A stretch of 53,916 bases of DNA from Pseudomonas syringae. GTDB taxonomy: Bacteria > Pseudomonadota > Gammaproteobacteria > Pseudomonadales > Pseudomonadaceae. The position numbers and the translations under genes are program-made. The stretch lies in the NCBI RefSeq assembly GCF_021606685.1, contig NZ_WKCB01000036.1, forward strand, positions 1 through 53,916. Reading direction: 5' to 3'. Below are positions 24,062 to 33,015 of this stretch, piece after piece. Positions within the stretch are counted from its first letter, which is position 1; each line of letters starts with the position of its first letter. The notes below the pieces were generated by a model. That model was not told the origin of the DNA. It worked only from the letters and a program-made list of their open reading frames with translations, and made no database searches.

Positions 24062-24123
24062 TATTATTGTTGTATGGATTGTGGCGTGTTGATTGAGGCT
24101 GAATGGCAGAACGGGATTGGAGG

Positions 24124-25134
24124 TCAGAGGTTTTCGTCGATAACGATCTTCATCACCAGCGGCAGTACGGGGGGCGCATTGATTATCCCCTGCTGATGCA
24201 GCAGGTAGTCGATACAGGCTTGCACCTGGCCCTCCGGATCTTGGTCCAATACCAGCGACATCATGCCCTGGCGCAGCAGGCTTGCATGCAATGCGCTGGC
24301 TTCGTGACCGATCCACACGGGGTGTGCATCCGCCTGGGTGAGGGCCGCCTGAATCCCCAACGATCCGCTGCCGGTGTCGTATAGCCCCGCCAAAGGTTGA
24401 TCTGCAAGGCATTGCGCGACAGCTGCGCGGGTAAGTTCATCGTCGTCGAAGCACTCGATCGGGCCGATGACGCGCGTGTTGGGGGCATGCTGCGTCATCA
24501 CGTCGATAAAGCCTTTGGCCCGCTCCTGGTGAGCAAAAAAAGCCAGTGAGTTGACCACCAGCAGTACCACCCCCGGCCGATTGCCTACCCACTGGCTCAT
24601 CAACCTTCCTGCGCTGCGCCCGGCGGCATGGTTGTCGATGCCGACATACACTGCACCTGGTACATCGGTGAGGTTGCTGGTGAGTAATACGGTGGGCGTA
24701 CCGCCCTGCACGATGGCGTTCAACGCCTGGTGCACGGTGGGTGTATCGGGGGCGACCACGATCATGCCGTGGCGACGCGAGCGCGGTTTGCGCAGGGCGT
24801 CTAGCAGTTGCTGCGGTGCGCCCTCCGCCCAGCGTTGATGGCGCAGGGTAAGGTGGGCACTGAGACGTTGGGTCTGACGTTCGAAGGCTGCGACCAGCCG
24901 CTTGAAGTGGTCGGTGGCGCTGTCGCTCAGCAGCACATCGACAATCATTGGGCCGGTAAATGGCGTGGGCAGCCCCGGGCGTATGCCCAGGGCGCGTGCC
25001 ACGGTCAGGACCTTGCGTCGTTTAACATCGGACACCTTGCCACGGTCATTGAGCACACGGTCCACGGTGCTCAGGCTGACGCCCGCCAATTCTGCGACCT
25101 TCAACAGCCCGTGACGCTTGAGTGTGCTGCTCAT
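24124..25134 (-). CDS. LacI-family transcriptional regulator
   Basis: A 336-residue LacI/PurR-type regulator. The N-terminal helix-turn-helix GLLKVAELAGVSLSTVDRVLNDRGKVSDVKRRKV is followed by a periplasmic-binding-protein-like core (GMIVVAPDTPTVHQALNAIVQGG, VGIDNHAAGRSAGRLM, GLYDTGSGSLGIQAAL, ending LPLVMKIVIDENL). Such cores bind sugars or sugar-like effectors. I chose ATG 25134; a GTG at 25143 sits too close to the AGGAAG. It follows the cytochrome c gene by 60 bp on the same strand and may be the fourth gene of the dehydrogenase operon or have its own weak promoter. The likely target is that operon's promoter near 29.1-29.3 kb. Confidence 0.9.
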   Translation of the reverse strand: MSSTLKRHGLLKVAELAGVSLSTVDRVLNDRGKVSDVKRRKVLTVARALGIRPGLPTPFTGPMIVDVLLSDSATDHFKRLVAAFERQTQRLSAHLTLRHQRWAEGAPQQLLDALRKPRSRRHGMIVVAPDTPTVHQALNAIVQGGTPTVLLTSNLTDVPGAVYVGIDNHAAGRSAGRLMSQWVGNRPGVVLLVVNSLAFFAHQERAKGFIDVMTQHAPNTRVIGPIECFDDDELTRAAVAQCLADQPLAGLYDTGSGSLGIQAALTQADAHPVWIGHEASALHASLLRQGMMSLVLDQDPEGQVQACIDYLLHQQGIINAPPVLPLVMKIVIDENL

Positions 25135-25194
25135 GCCAAGCACGCTTCCTGTGAGGGGTGGGCCTGTGAGTGTACCGGCAGGCCCTATACGGCG

Positions 25195-26550
25195 TCAGTG
25201 AGAGGTACCGTCCGCGCGCAATTGCGCCGGCAATTTGCGCGCCTCGCGTACCTCGGCAACTTGATTGGTGGTCACCTCCGGCGCGGCGTTACCCCAGCTG
25301 TTGCGGATGTAGGAGAGTATTGCCGCAATCTGCTGGTCCGACAGCTTCCACGCAAAACTGGGCATTGCACCGCTGGTGGGATTGGTGAGGGTCACCGCGC
25401 CGCGGCCACCTTCCAGCACCGTAGTGATCAAGCTTTGCGCATTCTCAGCCTGGATGCCGGGGTTATCGGCCAGGCTCGACGCCAGTTGATTGATACCCTT
25501 GCCGTCACTGTTGTGGCACGCCGAGCAATTGGCCGAGTACACGTTGGCGCCTTGTTGCATCAATGGTGTACGCGCTTTGAGCGCTCGCGGGCTGAGGGTA
25601 TCCGAACCGGGCAGGGTCTTGAGATAAGCGGCGATGGCGTACAGGTCTTCGTCGCGCATGTGCTGGGTCGAGTTGGTAACCGCTTCGGCCATAGGCCCGG
25701 ACGCTACGGCCACATGATTACTGCCTGTCTTGAGGTATTGCACCAGTTGCGCATCGCTCCAACCGCCGATACCCACGTAGGGGTTGCCGGTAATTTCCGG
25801 TGCGTGCCAGCCGGCCAGTTCGCCGCCTTGCAGGTACGCGCCACCCTTGTCACCGCCGAGGAAGTTTTTCGGTGTATGGCAAGCCGCACAGTGCCCGAGG
25901 CCGTCGACAAGGTAGGCGCCGCGGTTGATCTGCTCGGTAGCGTCTGCCCCCGGTTTGAACGGCGTGTTATCAAAGAACAGCAGGTTCCAGCCCATCATCA
26001 TCAGGCGGATGTTGAACGGGAAGGGCAGTTGATTGGAAACGACTTCGTTATTCACCGCCGGCACCGTTTGCATGTACGCCCAGAGGTCGTGCATATCCTG
26101 GTCGCTGACTTTGACATAGGCGTTATAGGGCATCGCCGGGTAAAGGTTCTCGCCATGTCGGCCTTTGCCTTCACGCACCGCACGGGTGAACTCCTGCTCG
26201 GTCCAGGCACCAATGCCGGTGTTTTTGTCGGAGGTGATGTTGCTGGCGAGCAATTTGCCGAACGGCGTTTCCAGTGCATAGCCGCCAGCAAAAGGTTTTC
26301 CATGACGGGGATCGGTATGACAGGCCGCGCAGTCCCCGGCGATGGCCACGTAACGGCCGCGCGCTACGGCGGGGTCTTCCTGGGGCTGAGTGCTTGGCGC
26401 CTTGATTCCGGCGCTGTGGTCTGCCTGTTGCCCTGGCTGGGCAATGCTGTCCGCTGCATCGGCAACGCTGAATGCACCGTACAGGCCAATGGCCGAGCCC
26501 AGGGACAACACGGCGGTGGCCGTCAGGGCCATGCGAAGACGCGGGTTCAT
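25195..26550 (-). CDS. Triheme cytochrome c subunit of a GMC-type periplasmic dehydrogenase
   Basis: A 451-residue precursor with an N-terminal export signal (MALTATAVLSLGSAIGLYGAF). It has three heme c sites, CAACH, CAACH and CSACH, each in its own domain, with PAMPYNAYVKVSD and TPFGKLLASNITSD patterns seen in the alcohol/gluconate dehydrogenase cytochrome subunit. It carries electrons from the FAD subunit to the respiratory chain. Its ATG overlaps the stop of the GMC gene (ATGA), so the two are translationally coupled. The LacI gene follows. Family length is about 430-470, so it is complete. Confidence 0.94.
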   Translation of the reverse strand: MNPRLRMALTATAVLSLGSAIGLYGAFSVADAADSIAQPGQQADHSAGIKAPSTQPQEDPAVARGRYVAIAGDCAACHTDPRHGKPFAGGYALETPFGKLLASNITSDKNTGIGAWTEQEFTRAVREGKGRHGENLYPAMPYNAYVKVSDQDMHDLWAYMQTVPAVNNEVVSNQLPFPFNIRLMMMGWNLLFFDNTPFKPGADATEQINRGAYLVDGLGHCAACHTPKNFLGGDKGGAYLQGGELAGWHAPEITGNPYVGIGGWSDAQLVQYLKTGSNHVAVASGPMAEAVTNSTQHMRDEDLYAIAAYLKTLPGSDTLSPRALKARTPLMQQGANVYSANCSACHNSDGKGINQLASSLADNPGIQAENAQSLITTVLEGGRGAVTLTNPTSGAMPSFAWKLSDQQIAAILSYIRNSWGNAAPEVTTNQVAEVREARKLPAQLRADGTSH

Positions 26551-28325
26551 ACTGGCATCTCCACCAGTGGGCCGGGTTTGGCCAGGTATTGATCGATGAT
26601 CGCCTTGGCGGTCCACAGGCTCAGGGCCCCGATGGTCGAGGTTGGGTTGTAGCCGGCGTTGTTGGGGAACGACGAGGCGCCCAGCACGAATACGTTGTGC
26701 ACATCCCAGCTCTGCTGATAGCGGTTGAGTACGCTGGTTTTCGGGTCCAGGCCCATGACCGCGCCACCGATGGTGTGGTCGCTGGACGGCAAGTACGGCC
26801 CGTAGTTGACGGCGGCGGCATCAAAGCCGTTAACGATTTTCGCGCCCATGGCCTTACCGATTTCTACAGCCTTTTCTTCGGTGAACCTGGCCATGCGCCG
26901 GTCGTTTTCGTTGTAGTCAAAGGTCACGCGAATCAACGGATCGCCGTTGGCGTCCTGGTACTCCGGATCCAGATCCAGATAGCACTCGTCGTGGGAAAAA
27001 CTGGTACCCTGGTTGAAGATGAACGTGCCGTTCTGGAAGGCATGGTTATAGGCCTTTTTCCACTCGCTGCCCCAGCGCGGAGTCCCCGGCGGTGTTGCAT
27101 CGGCGTTGCCGATGGGGCGTGCGCCGCGGGCGACCACGAGGATCCCGGCACCGCCGATAAAGTCCTTGTCGGAGTGGTCAAAGTTGTCGCCGTTATAGTC
27201 GTCTACCTGGGCGGAGAGGGCGCCCGCACCGATGTACTGGTTGAGTTGCTCGTCTTCAAAAAACAGGTTGGCGCCGGATACGGTCTGGAAACTATAGGCC
27301 CGGCCCACTACCCCGGTGCGGATTTCGGGGTTATAGGGTTTGCCGATTTTCGAGAGCAACAGCAAGCGTACGTTTTGCATCTGGAAGGCAGAGAAAATGA
27401 CAATGTCTGCCGGTTGTTCCCACTCCATTTTATTGCGGTCCAGGTAGCTCACACCGGTGGCCGTTTTTCCGTCTGCGGCGAGGTTGGCGCGAAGCACGGC
27501 AGACTCGGTCAGCACGGTAAAGTTGCTGCGTTGCATCAGTGCAGGAATCACGCAGGCGTTGGGACTCGACTTGGAAAAGTTGCCGCAACCGTAATACAGG
27601 CAGTAACCGCAGTAGGTACACGGCCCCATGCGCACACCCAAAGGGTTGGTGTAGGCCTGCGACGCCTGGCCGGCAGGCACCATGAACGGGTGCAGGCCAA
27701 GCTTTTTGGTGCCTTCGGTAAACAGGTCGGTAAGCCGAGTGGTGGCCAGTGGTGGTAGCGGGAATTCACTTCTGCGGTTGCCTTCGAAGATGTTCGCGCC
27801 GTCGATCTTCTCGCCATTCAACACTCCAGCCTTGCCCGACACACCGGCGATTTTTTCAAAGCGTTCGTAGAAGGGTTCCAGGTCGTCATAGGTCACGCCC
27901 CAGTCCTGCACGATCAGGCCCTTTTCAATCTGCTGCTTGCCATAGCGCTTGAGCGTAAAGCTGTAAGGCTCGAAGTCGAACGGCAGGAAACGCCAGGCCA
28001 TACCGGCCCAGTGGGTCCCCGAGCCGCCGACGTTATAGCCCAGCTCGTTCATGCTCCAGTCGCGGGTGGGCAGGGCCGTCTGAGAGCGGTTGTTGCGGAA
28101 CGTGGTGGTCTCGATGGCCGGCGGCAGCAGCATGCTGCGGCGGGTGTCCCAGCGCAGTTCGTCGGTGTCGACCGAGGGCGGGAAATCGGTAGCTGTTTCG
28201 AACCAGGGGCCGCGTTCGATGGCAATCACATTCAGTCCGGCGCGGGTCAGTTCTTCGGCAATCAGCGAGCCGCACCAGCCGAGGCCGACGATCACTGCGT
28301 CGGCTTTGGGGCGTACATTGGCCAT
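26547..28325 (-). CDS. GMC-family FAD oxidoreductase, large subunit of periplasmic sugar/alcohol dehydrogenase
   Basis: A 592-residue FAD enzyme of the glucose-methanol-choline family, gluconate-2-dehydrogenase/FAD-glucose-dehydrogenase branch. The FAD motif GLGWCG is at 14-19. A Cys-rich block CTYCGYCLYYGC (C236, C239, C242, C247) probably holds the iron-sulphur cluster known in this branch. The C-terminal SSDHTIGGAVMG and NNAGYNPTSTIGAL supply the catalytic His/Asn region. It has no signal of its own; in this family it is exported with the Tat-signal small subunit, encoded just upstream. It oxidises a sugar, sugar acid or alcohol; the actual substrate is not readable. Confidence 0.93.
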   Translation of the reverse strand: MANVRPKADAVIVGLGWCGSLIAEELTRAGLNVIAIERGPWFETATDFPPSVDTDELRWDTRRSMLLPPAIETTTFRNNRSQTALPTRDWSMNELGYNVGGSGTHWAGMAWRFLPFDFEPYSFTLKRYGKQQIEKGLIVQDWGVTYDDLEPFYERFEKIAGVSGKAGVLNGEKIDGANIFEGNRRSEFPLPPLATTRLTDLFTEGTKKLGLHPFMVPAGQASQAYTNPLGVRMGPCTYCGYCLYYGCGNFSKSSPNACVIPALMQRSNFTVLTESAVLRANLAADGKTATGVSYLDRNKMEWEQPADIVIFSAFQMQNVRLLLLSKIGKPYNPEIRTGVVGRAYSFQTVSGANLFFEDEQLNQYIGAGALSAQVDDYNGDNFDHSDKDFIGGAGILVVARGARPIGNADATPPGTPRWGSEWKKAYNHAFQNGTFIFNQGTSFSHDECYLDLDPEYQDANGDPLIRVTFDYNENDRRMARFTEEKAVEIGKAMGAKIVNGFDAAAVNYGPYLPSSDHTIGGAVMGLDPKTSVLNRYQQSWDVHNVFVLGASSFPNNAGYNPTSTIGALSLWTAKAIIDQYLAKPGPLVEMPV

Positions 28326-28407
28326 GGCACAATTCCTCTTCAATGCAACAAATCACGGTGAGTCGGCGCTGTTGGCGGTGCCACAACGCTCAAGTGTTCG
28401 GGGTGGA

Positions 28408-29133
28408 TCAAAGTGTGTTGTCGATCAGGCTGGTGGGGATGATGCTGAGCTTCTGCCCCTTCTTGGCGATGACGTCACGGAAGTCATATCGCGCGCCCGG
28501 GAAGCCGAGCATCTTCCAGCTGGCCATACCCTTGTTGCCGCCGTAGATCGGATCGGACAGGAAGCCTTCACGCACGTTGGCCAGCACCTGTTCGAAGATT
28601 TCCTTGGCGCCGTCGTCGAACTCCGCCCCGACCTTCACTGCGTTCTTCTCAAAGCGCCGCAGCACCTCGTCCTGTTGCTCGCCTTGCAACTGGATGAAAG
28701 GTTTTGCGAAATGCGCCTGGCAGTACTCATCAATCGCCACCAGCCCTTTGCGCCAGCGGTCAGCGGGGGTAAGTGCCGACTGAGTGCCTTGCTCGAATGT
28801 CCCTTTGACGAAACGTCCCAGCCGATAAAGCGTGGCGCCTTTGCCGTAGTCACCGGCCAATTGGCGGTCGATAAACGTCGCGCAACCGGCTTCCTTGCCT
28901 CCGATCGACAGCTCGTCCGTTGGGATCAACCGTTCGGCAATCGCTTCGGTGGTCTGAAATTCATGTTGATTGAAAAACGCCAGCCCGCCCTGACGTACGT
29001 TGGGTAAGGTCGGCAGGCTAGCCGTTCCCGTTTCCCAGGGTTGGCCACCGGTGATTTCTTCGGCACGGGCAACGGGTAATGTCGACGCAGCCGCCAGCGC
29101 GATGGCCGACGATAAGAAGTCTCTGCGCTGCAT
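28408..29133 (-). CDS. Gluconate 2-dehydrogenase subunit 3 family protein (Tat-exported small subunit)
   Basis: A 241-residue small subunit beginning MQRRDFLSSAIALAAASTL, a twin-arginine signal that typically carries the FAD subunit across the membrane as a complex. The body contains FFNQHEFQTTEAIAERLIPTDE and GCATFIDRQLAGDYG, the hallmark of subunit 3, and ends with NKGMASWKMLGFPGARYDFRDV. Gene order small subunit, GMC subunit, cytochrome c is the canonical order of this dehydrogenase. It is the first gene of the operon; the region upstream has an inverted repeat CTTTTGA-N10-TCAAAAG (29306-29329) that could serve a regulator. Confidence 0.93.
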   Translation of the reverse strand: MQRRDFLSSAIALAAASTLPVARAEEITGGQPWETGTASLPTLPNVRQGGLAFFNQHEFQTTEAIAERLIPTDELSIGGKEAGCATFIDRQLAGDYGKGATLYRLGRFVKGTFEQGTQSALTPADRWRKGLVAIDEYCQAHFAKPFIQLQGEQQDEVLRRFEKNAVKVGAEFDDGAKEIFEQVLANVREGFLSDPIYGGNKGMASWKMLGFPGARYDFRDVIAKKGQKLSIIPTSLIDNTL

Positions 29134-29305
29134 GAGGGTTCCTTAGAGGCTCAGGCACGTTTCCCGCGCGCGCACGGCAGCGCCCGCAGGGCTTGAAGCC
29201 CGCGGCAATCACACGAACATGGATGGCGCAAGGAGAACGAGCGGGGTGATTCAGAATGTTTCGAGCGGGGAGTTTAGGGTGCGTCAAATGACCGCGCTAT
29301 TAAAA

Positions 29306-29329
29306 CTTTTGACGTAAAACCCTCAAAAG
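29306..29329. promoter_or_regulatory. Inverted repeat upstream of the dehydrogenase operon
   Basis: CTTTTGA and TCAAAAG separated by 10 bp, about 170 bp before the small-subunit start. A possible regulator site (for example for the LacI protein at the end of the operon), but LacI operators are normally tighter palindromes with a central CG, so this is tentative. Confidence 0.3.
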
Positions 29330-29750
29330 ATTGACCAATGACAAGCGCCAATCTATTGATAAGAAAACTCTTTTTACGTTGTAGTGGGCGGGGTTGACGG
29401 ATGATTGACTGCTGGAGCATTTATCGGTCAGAGAAACGTAGAGACCCAGATCGGTGACAACAGCATCATCAGGGAAATCAGTCGATGACAAGTCGAAGGG
29501 TTTTATCAGCACAAAGGGATGATCTATTACGAGCGCGGCTCACTCATGGCGGTGCTGGATTATCCGGTTGGCAGGTGCAATGACACCTCCATAGCTTCAC
29601 TGAGGAGATCTGCCGCTCTTAATTACGTCATCGTTTGCCACGCGATTAAACTCGCTTAATCTTTCCCGTTCGCCGCAAGCGTGGCCTCCAGTCACAGTTG
29701 GTCCGTTCGCGTTTGAAAGCGCCAAAAAACAAGTCCATCATCAAGTATTC

Positions 29751-29868
29751 TTGCATTAGTGTAATAAAATAAAAACTATATAAAACAATGAGTAAGCCAT
29801 TCAATGCCTGTCTCGTTTCCCGCTCCAAGTATTAAGAAAAAGCCACTCAATAGAGTGGCTTTTTTTTG
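29751..29868 (+). ncRNA. Candidate short transcript (small RNA or tiny ORF) ending in a terminator
   Basis: TTGCAT at 29751 and an AT-rich TATATAAAA block near 29777-29785 resemble a promoter. About 50 bases later lies a near-ideal terminator. Between them is a 15-codon frame, ATG at 29789, translated MSKPFNACLVSRSKY and ending at TAA, without a ribosome-binding site. This could be a small RNA of about 80 nt or the 3' end of a lost gene. Confidence 0.3.
29837..29868. terminator. Strong Rho-independent terminator
   Basis: AGCCACTC and GAGTGGCT pair perfectly with a 4-nt AATA loop, flanked by A-run and T8 so that it works mainly on the plus strand and also on the minus. No complete gene lies directly before it on either strand. 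Confidence 0.85.
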
Positions 29869-29901
29869 CCTGTGATTTAGGCAATAGACGCTTAGGCGTC
29901 C

Positions 29902-30021
29902 GTGGCGGCGGATGAGTCGTTGGTTTCGCATATACAGCGTGAGCGCCTGGCAATGCTGGTGGCGTATGAGGCGCCGACTGATTTGACCGTGCCTGAGTTT
30001 GCGCGTTTGGTTGCTCTCTAA
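29902..30021 (+). pseudogene. Truncated 39-codon coding remnant
   Basis: An open frame (GTG at 29902) reading HIQRERLAMLVAYEAPTD and LTVPEFARLVAL before TAA. Codon use and the smooth composition look like real protein, resembling the start of small DNA-binding proteins I associate with Pseudomonas, but the expected continuation is missing. Probably the broken end of a gene lost in a rearrangement. Confidence 0.35.
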
Positions 30022-30179
30022 CCCGCTGGCGATTACCAATTGAGCCAGTGATCGGCGGGCGCGCTAACCAACCACTCGCATTTTGATGGGCAAACGCATG
30101 CGCGGTACGTCCGTCGGATTTCCTCAATATGTAGGGGGGGAGTGCCGATAGCCTCTCATAACCCAAGAGGCGGTTTTCC

Positions 30180-31493
30180 ATGTTTAATACCAAGCTCAAA
30201 AACCAGCTCATTTCCCAGGAAGCGGAGTTGTCGGAGCTACGCCAGTTACGCGATGGCCTCAACCGTGAAATGCTGACGCTGAGTATCGATTCAACGTTTA
30301 AAATTATTGCATGCAACGATAATTTCGCAGCGGCTTTAGGCTATACCCAGGAGCGTCTCCTTGGGCGCGCAATGTCGGAAATTGTTCCACATTACGTATC
30401 GAAGCTTCCTTGTTTTCATAATTTTCGCGCTGCCGTCGCCTCAGGCAAATCAATCACAGACGAGTATCGGTACTTGCATGCTGACGGCTCACTGGTCTGG
30501 ATCCATGCGCATTGGCAGCCCGTAACGGACGTAGCGGGCAAGCTGAGCCATGTCGCATGTTGTGCGACGAATATTACTTCTCGTCTTGAACAGGCTTCTG
30601 AGAATGCGTCATTCATCGATGCATTACTTCGTTCAACCGCGGTAATCGAGTTCGACCTCTCCGGGCACGTACTCAAGGCGAATGACCAGTTCTTGAACGC
30701 GATGGGCTACAGCCTGGGACAAGCGAAAGGCAGTCATCACCGTATATTCTGCAAGCCAGAAGAAAGCTCGTCCCAAGGATACAAAGATTTTTGGCTAACC
30801 TTGAACAAGGGAGAGTTCGTTGCTGGTCGCTTTGAACGTGTTGATAGTCGCGGTCAGACCATCTGGCTGGAAGCGACCTACAATCCGGTGTATGACACTG
30901 AAGGCACGCTGTGCAAGGTCGTTAAGTTTGCAACGGTAGTCACTGACCAGGTTGCCCGAGAACAAGAGGTCAGTGACGCAGCCCGAACTGCATTTGAAAT
31001 TTCCCAGCAGACTGATGTTAGTGCTCAGCATGGAGCAGTCGTAGTCAACGACACGATGCACACAATGCGCAAGATCGCCGTTGATATGCAGGCTGCCTCG
31101 GGTGGGGTCGAAGCGCTCGGTAAGCAGTCATTGTTGATCAGTTCGATCATTCAGACCATCAGTAGTATCGCTCAACAAACCAACCTGTTGGCTTTGAACG
31201 CTGCGATTGAAGCTGCCCGGGCAGGCGAACAGGGTCGAGGCTTCGCCGTAGTAGCGGATGAGGTCAGGCAATTAGCTGGACGCACCAGCAGCGCGACAGA
31301 AGAGATTGCTTCTGTGGTCTTGCAGAACCAGAAGTTGGTCGATGAAACCGTCGGTGAAATGGCAAACAGTAAGTCCCAGGCGGAACAGGGTCTTGCACTT
31401 GCTACCCAGGCAGGCGAGGTCATAGTGGAGATTCAGGATGGTGCGAGGAGGGTAGTCGACGCGGTAGGAAAATTCGCTAATCAGCTAGCTTGA
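30180..31493 (+). CDS. bdlA: BdlA-like soluble PAS-PAS chemotaxis transducer
   Basis: A 437-residue chemoreceptor-type protein without transmembrane helices. Two PAS domains lie at about 30-135 ([42 protein letters not shown]) and 145-258 ([36 protein letters not shown]). A short MCP signalling domain contains [40 protein letters not shown]. This PAS-PAS-MCP layout and length match the P. aeruginosa biofilm-dispersion protein BdlA (about 417 residues), so the symbol is a homology-level call. Expected role: cytoplasmic sensing of redox or nutrient change feeding into c-di-GMP turnover. A GGDEF cyclase lies 3 kb downstream. Flanking DNA is gene-poor. Confidence 0.85.
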   Translation: MFNTKLKNQLISQEAELSELRQLRDGLNREMLTLSIDSTFKIIACNDNFAAALGYTQERLLGRAMSEIVPHYVSKLPCFHNFRAAVASGKSITDEYRYLHADGSLVWIHAHWQPVTDVAGKLSHVACCATNITSRLEQASENASFIDALLRSTAVIEFDLSGHVLKANDQFLNAMGYSLGQAKGSHHRIFCKPEESSSQGYKDFWLTLNKGEFVAGRFERVDSRGQTIWLEATYNPVYDTEGTLCKVVKFATVVTDQVAREQEVSDAARTAFEISQQTDVSAQHGAVVVNDTMHTMRKIAVDMQAASGGVEALGKQSLLISSIIQTISSIAQQTNLLALNAAIEAARAGEQGRGFAVVADEVRQLAGRTSSATEEIASVVLQNQKLVDETVGEMANSKSQAEQGLALATQAGEVIVEIQDGARRVVDAVGKFANQLA

Positions 31494-31814
31494 GACGCGA
31501 TTTTCAAGGATCACGAGAGGCAGTCGCTACGTGTCCTCAGCCAGGGGAGGGCTTGCACATCCGACATCCCTGAAGCCATGCCGTGGCCGATGCGCACTTC
31601 TGCCTGACGTCAACCCAACATGATGTGCAGCTTGATGACCGCGTAGAGCGAATTGAGGTTTCAGGTGCGTTTATTGTTGCTGCCGCATAACTGGCAGTCA
31701 GTTTAATGACGCAAGGCGTGATGCTCGGACGCATATCATTGGTTCAGCTAACAAATAAGTGTCCACGGATCTTTACACAAGACGCTCTGAGGAGTCGTTG
31801 TGCCTGCGTATATT
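31494..31814. other. Non-coding gap between bdlA-like gene and ada
   Basis: About 320 bp without a supported gene. Short frames on both strands show no recognisable domain. The right edge is the start of a long inverted repeat that overlaps the 3' end of ada. Confidence 0.55.
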
Positions 31815-31869
31815 CTGCTTGGCAACTAACTCAACAGGAGTTCGTTCTGTTGAGTTAGTTGCAAAGCAG
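31815..31869. repeat. Long near-perfect hairpin overlapping the end of ada
   Basis: Outer arms CTGCTT/AAGCAG, one mismatched pair, then a 16-bp perfect stem GCAACTAACTCAACAG / CTGTTGAGTTAGTTGC with a 9-nt loop: 22 of 23 pairs match. The ada stop codon lies in the left arm and the last codons of ada in the loop and right arm. No U-tract follows in either direction. It may act as a transcription end for ada or be the footprint of a small inverted-repeat element that replaced the gene's original C-terminus. Confidence 0.85.
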
Positions 31870-32917
31870 CCTTCTCCAAACGCAGTAAAAATTCTTTCCG
31901 GGGCTGTCCTCCGCCATATCCGGCGAGTGCACCATTTGTCGCTATGACACGGTGACAGGGCACGACAATAGACAAGCGATTGTGTCCATTCGCATTGCCC
32001 ACTGCTTGGCTTGCACTTGGCTTACCGATGCCCCTAGCGATGGCACCGTAGGTTGAAACGGTTCCGTAGTCGATTTTTAGAAGCTCTGCCCACACAAGCC
32101 TGTCAAAAGAGCTGCCGGGCATATGGAGCGGTACTGAAAATCTCTTTAGCTTTCCATCAAAATAAAGTTTTAGTTGCACTTCGACCTGCTTGATATAGGG
32201 ATGCTCGCCAGGCGCAATTGAATACCCATGACGCCCACGCAGTTCATTTAATTCAGCGGTTAGGGCCGGGCGGTCAAGAAATTCGAGGAGTACCAAACCT
32301 CGTTCCTCTGCCATGGCAATCATTGGGCCCAACGGTGTAGTCAGATGGCGATAAAGCAGGAGCGACGTTTCAGCTGCCTTACCGGGGGGCATTTGAAATG
32401 TTTTTTTGAAAGCATCTCTAAAGCCACTCAATGACTCGTATCCTGAGTCAAATGCTGTGTTATCCAGCGTTTCGCCCGAAGAAATCCGGCCTAGGGCGAC
32501 ACCGAGCCTTCTAGAACGCAACCATGCATGAAAAGTCATGCCGAAATTTTGTTTGAACCACCTGCGTAAGCGTAACGGATCGATACCACGCGTAGTTAGT
32601 TCAGCATCACTCCAGCGAGCGTCAGGTGAGGCAGATACAGAGGCCAGTAGCCCCTTGACCCAATCTGGCGCAGAAGCCGCGAGATCCAATGGCTTGCATC
32701 GTAAGCAAGGCCGATAACCTGCTGCCATCGCTTCGTTGGCCTGCGAAAAAAACTCTACATTCTCTGGCTTTGGCTTACGTGCACCACATGTAGGGCGGCA
32801 AAAGATACCTGTAGTTTTGACAGCAGTGAAAAAAACGCCCTCATAGGCGGTGTCGCTGCATAGCATCGCATTTACCATCTCGCTTCTGGGCGGAAGAGCG
32901 TGATTGTAAGATCTCAT
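31826..32917 (-). CDS. ada: Ada: methylated-DNA repair protein and adaptive-response regulator
   Basis: A 363-residue bifunctional protein. The N-terminal zinc/methyl-phosphotriester domain has cysteines C40, C44, C71 and C74 (FCRPTC and YRPCLRCKP). The AraC-type helix-turn-helix lies at about 100-190, and the C-terminal O6-methylguanine methyltransferase has the acceptor site VVPCHRVI. Direct methyl transfer repairs alkylated DNA, and methylated Ada activates its own regulon. I chose ATG 32917: GACGAGG precedes it and the longer GTG frame adds 34 residues unlike Ada. The last ~15 residues (QLTQQNELLLS) come from a long inverted repeat and may be an acquired tail. It follows the PEP-mutase-family gene closely and both are probably one transcript. 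Confidence 0.93.
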   Translation of the reverse strand: MRSYNHALPPRSEMVNAMLCSDTAYEGVFFTAVKTTGIFCRPTCGARKPKPENVEFFSQANEAMAAGYRPCLRCKPLDLAASAPDWVKGLLASVSASPDARWSDAELTTRGIDPLRLRRWFKQNFGMTFHAWLRSRRLGVALGRISSGETLDNTAFDSGYESLSGFRDAFKKTFQMPPGKAAETSLLLYRHLTTPLGPMIAMAEERGLVLLEFLDRPALTAELNELRGRHGYSIAPGEHPYIKQVEVQLKLYFDGKLKRFSVPLHMPGSSFDRLVWAELLKIDYGTVSTYGAIARGIGKPSASQAVGNANGHNRLSIVVPCHRVIATNGALAGYGGGQPRKEFLLRLEKAALQLTQQNELLLS

Positions 32918-33015
32918 AGACCGTAGCCTCGTCCTCGAATGGGTGTGAAAATCGCTTTCGAGGTGCGGAAAACAGCGGCGATTTTCATGCGGATCACAGA
33001 TTAATAAGGCGAAAA

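Larger units (their letters stand above)
29134..30179. other. Gene-poor, A+T-richer stretch with remnants
   Basis: About 1 kb without a convincing complete gene, and visibly richer in A+T than the surroundings. It contains the presumed promoter area of the dehydrogenase operon (29150-29330, with the CTTTTGA/TCAAAAG inverted repeat), a candidate short transcript ending in a strong terminator (29751-29868), and a truncated reading frame (29902-30021). Reading frames of 40-90 codons on either strand here show no recognisable family. Confidence 0.6.

Noticed and set aside
24808..27758. Two long plus-strand frames (594 and 428 codons) opposite the cytochrome c and GMC genes
   Set aside because: They are antisense shadows of G+C-rich coding sequence; the minus-strand proteins have unmistakable heme and FAD motifs, while these show no domain and have His/Gly/Val-rich composition.
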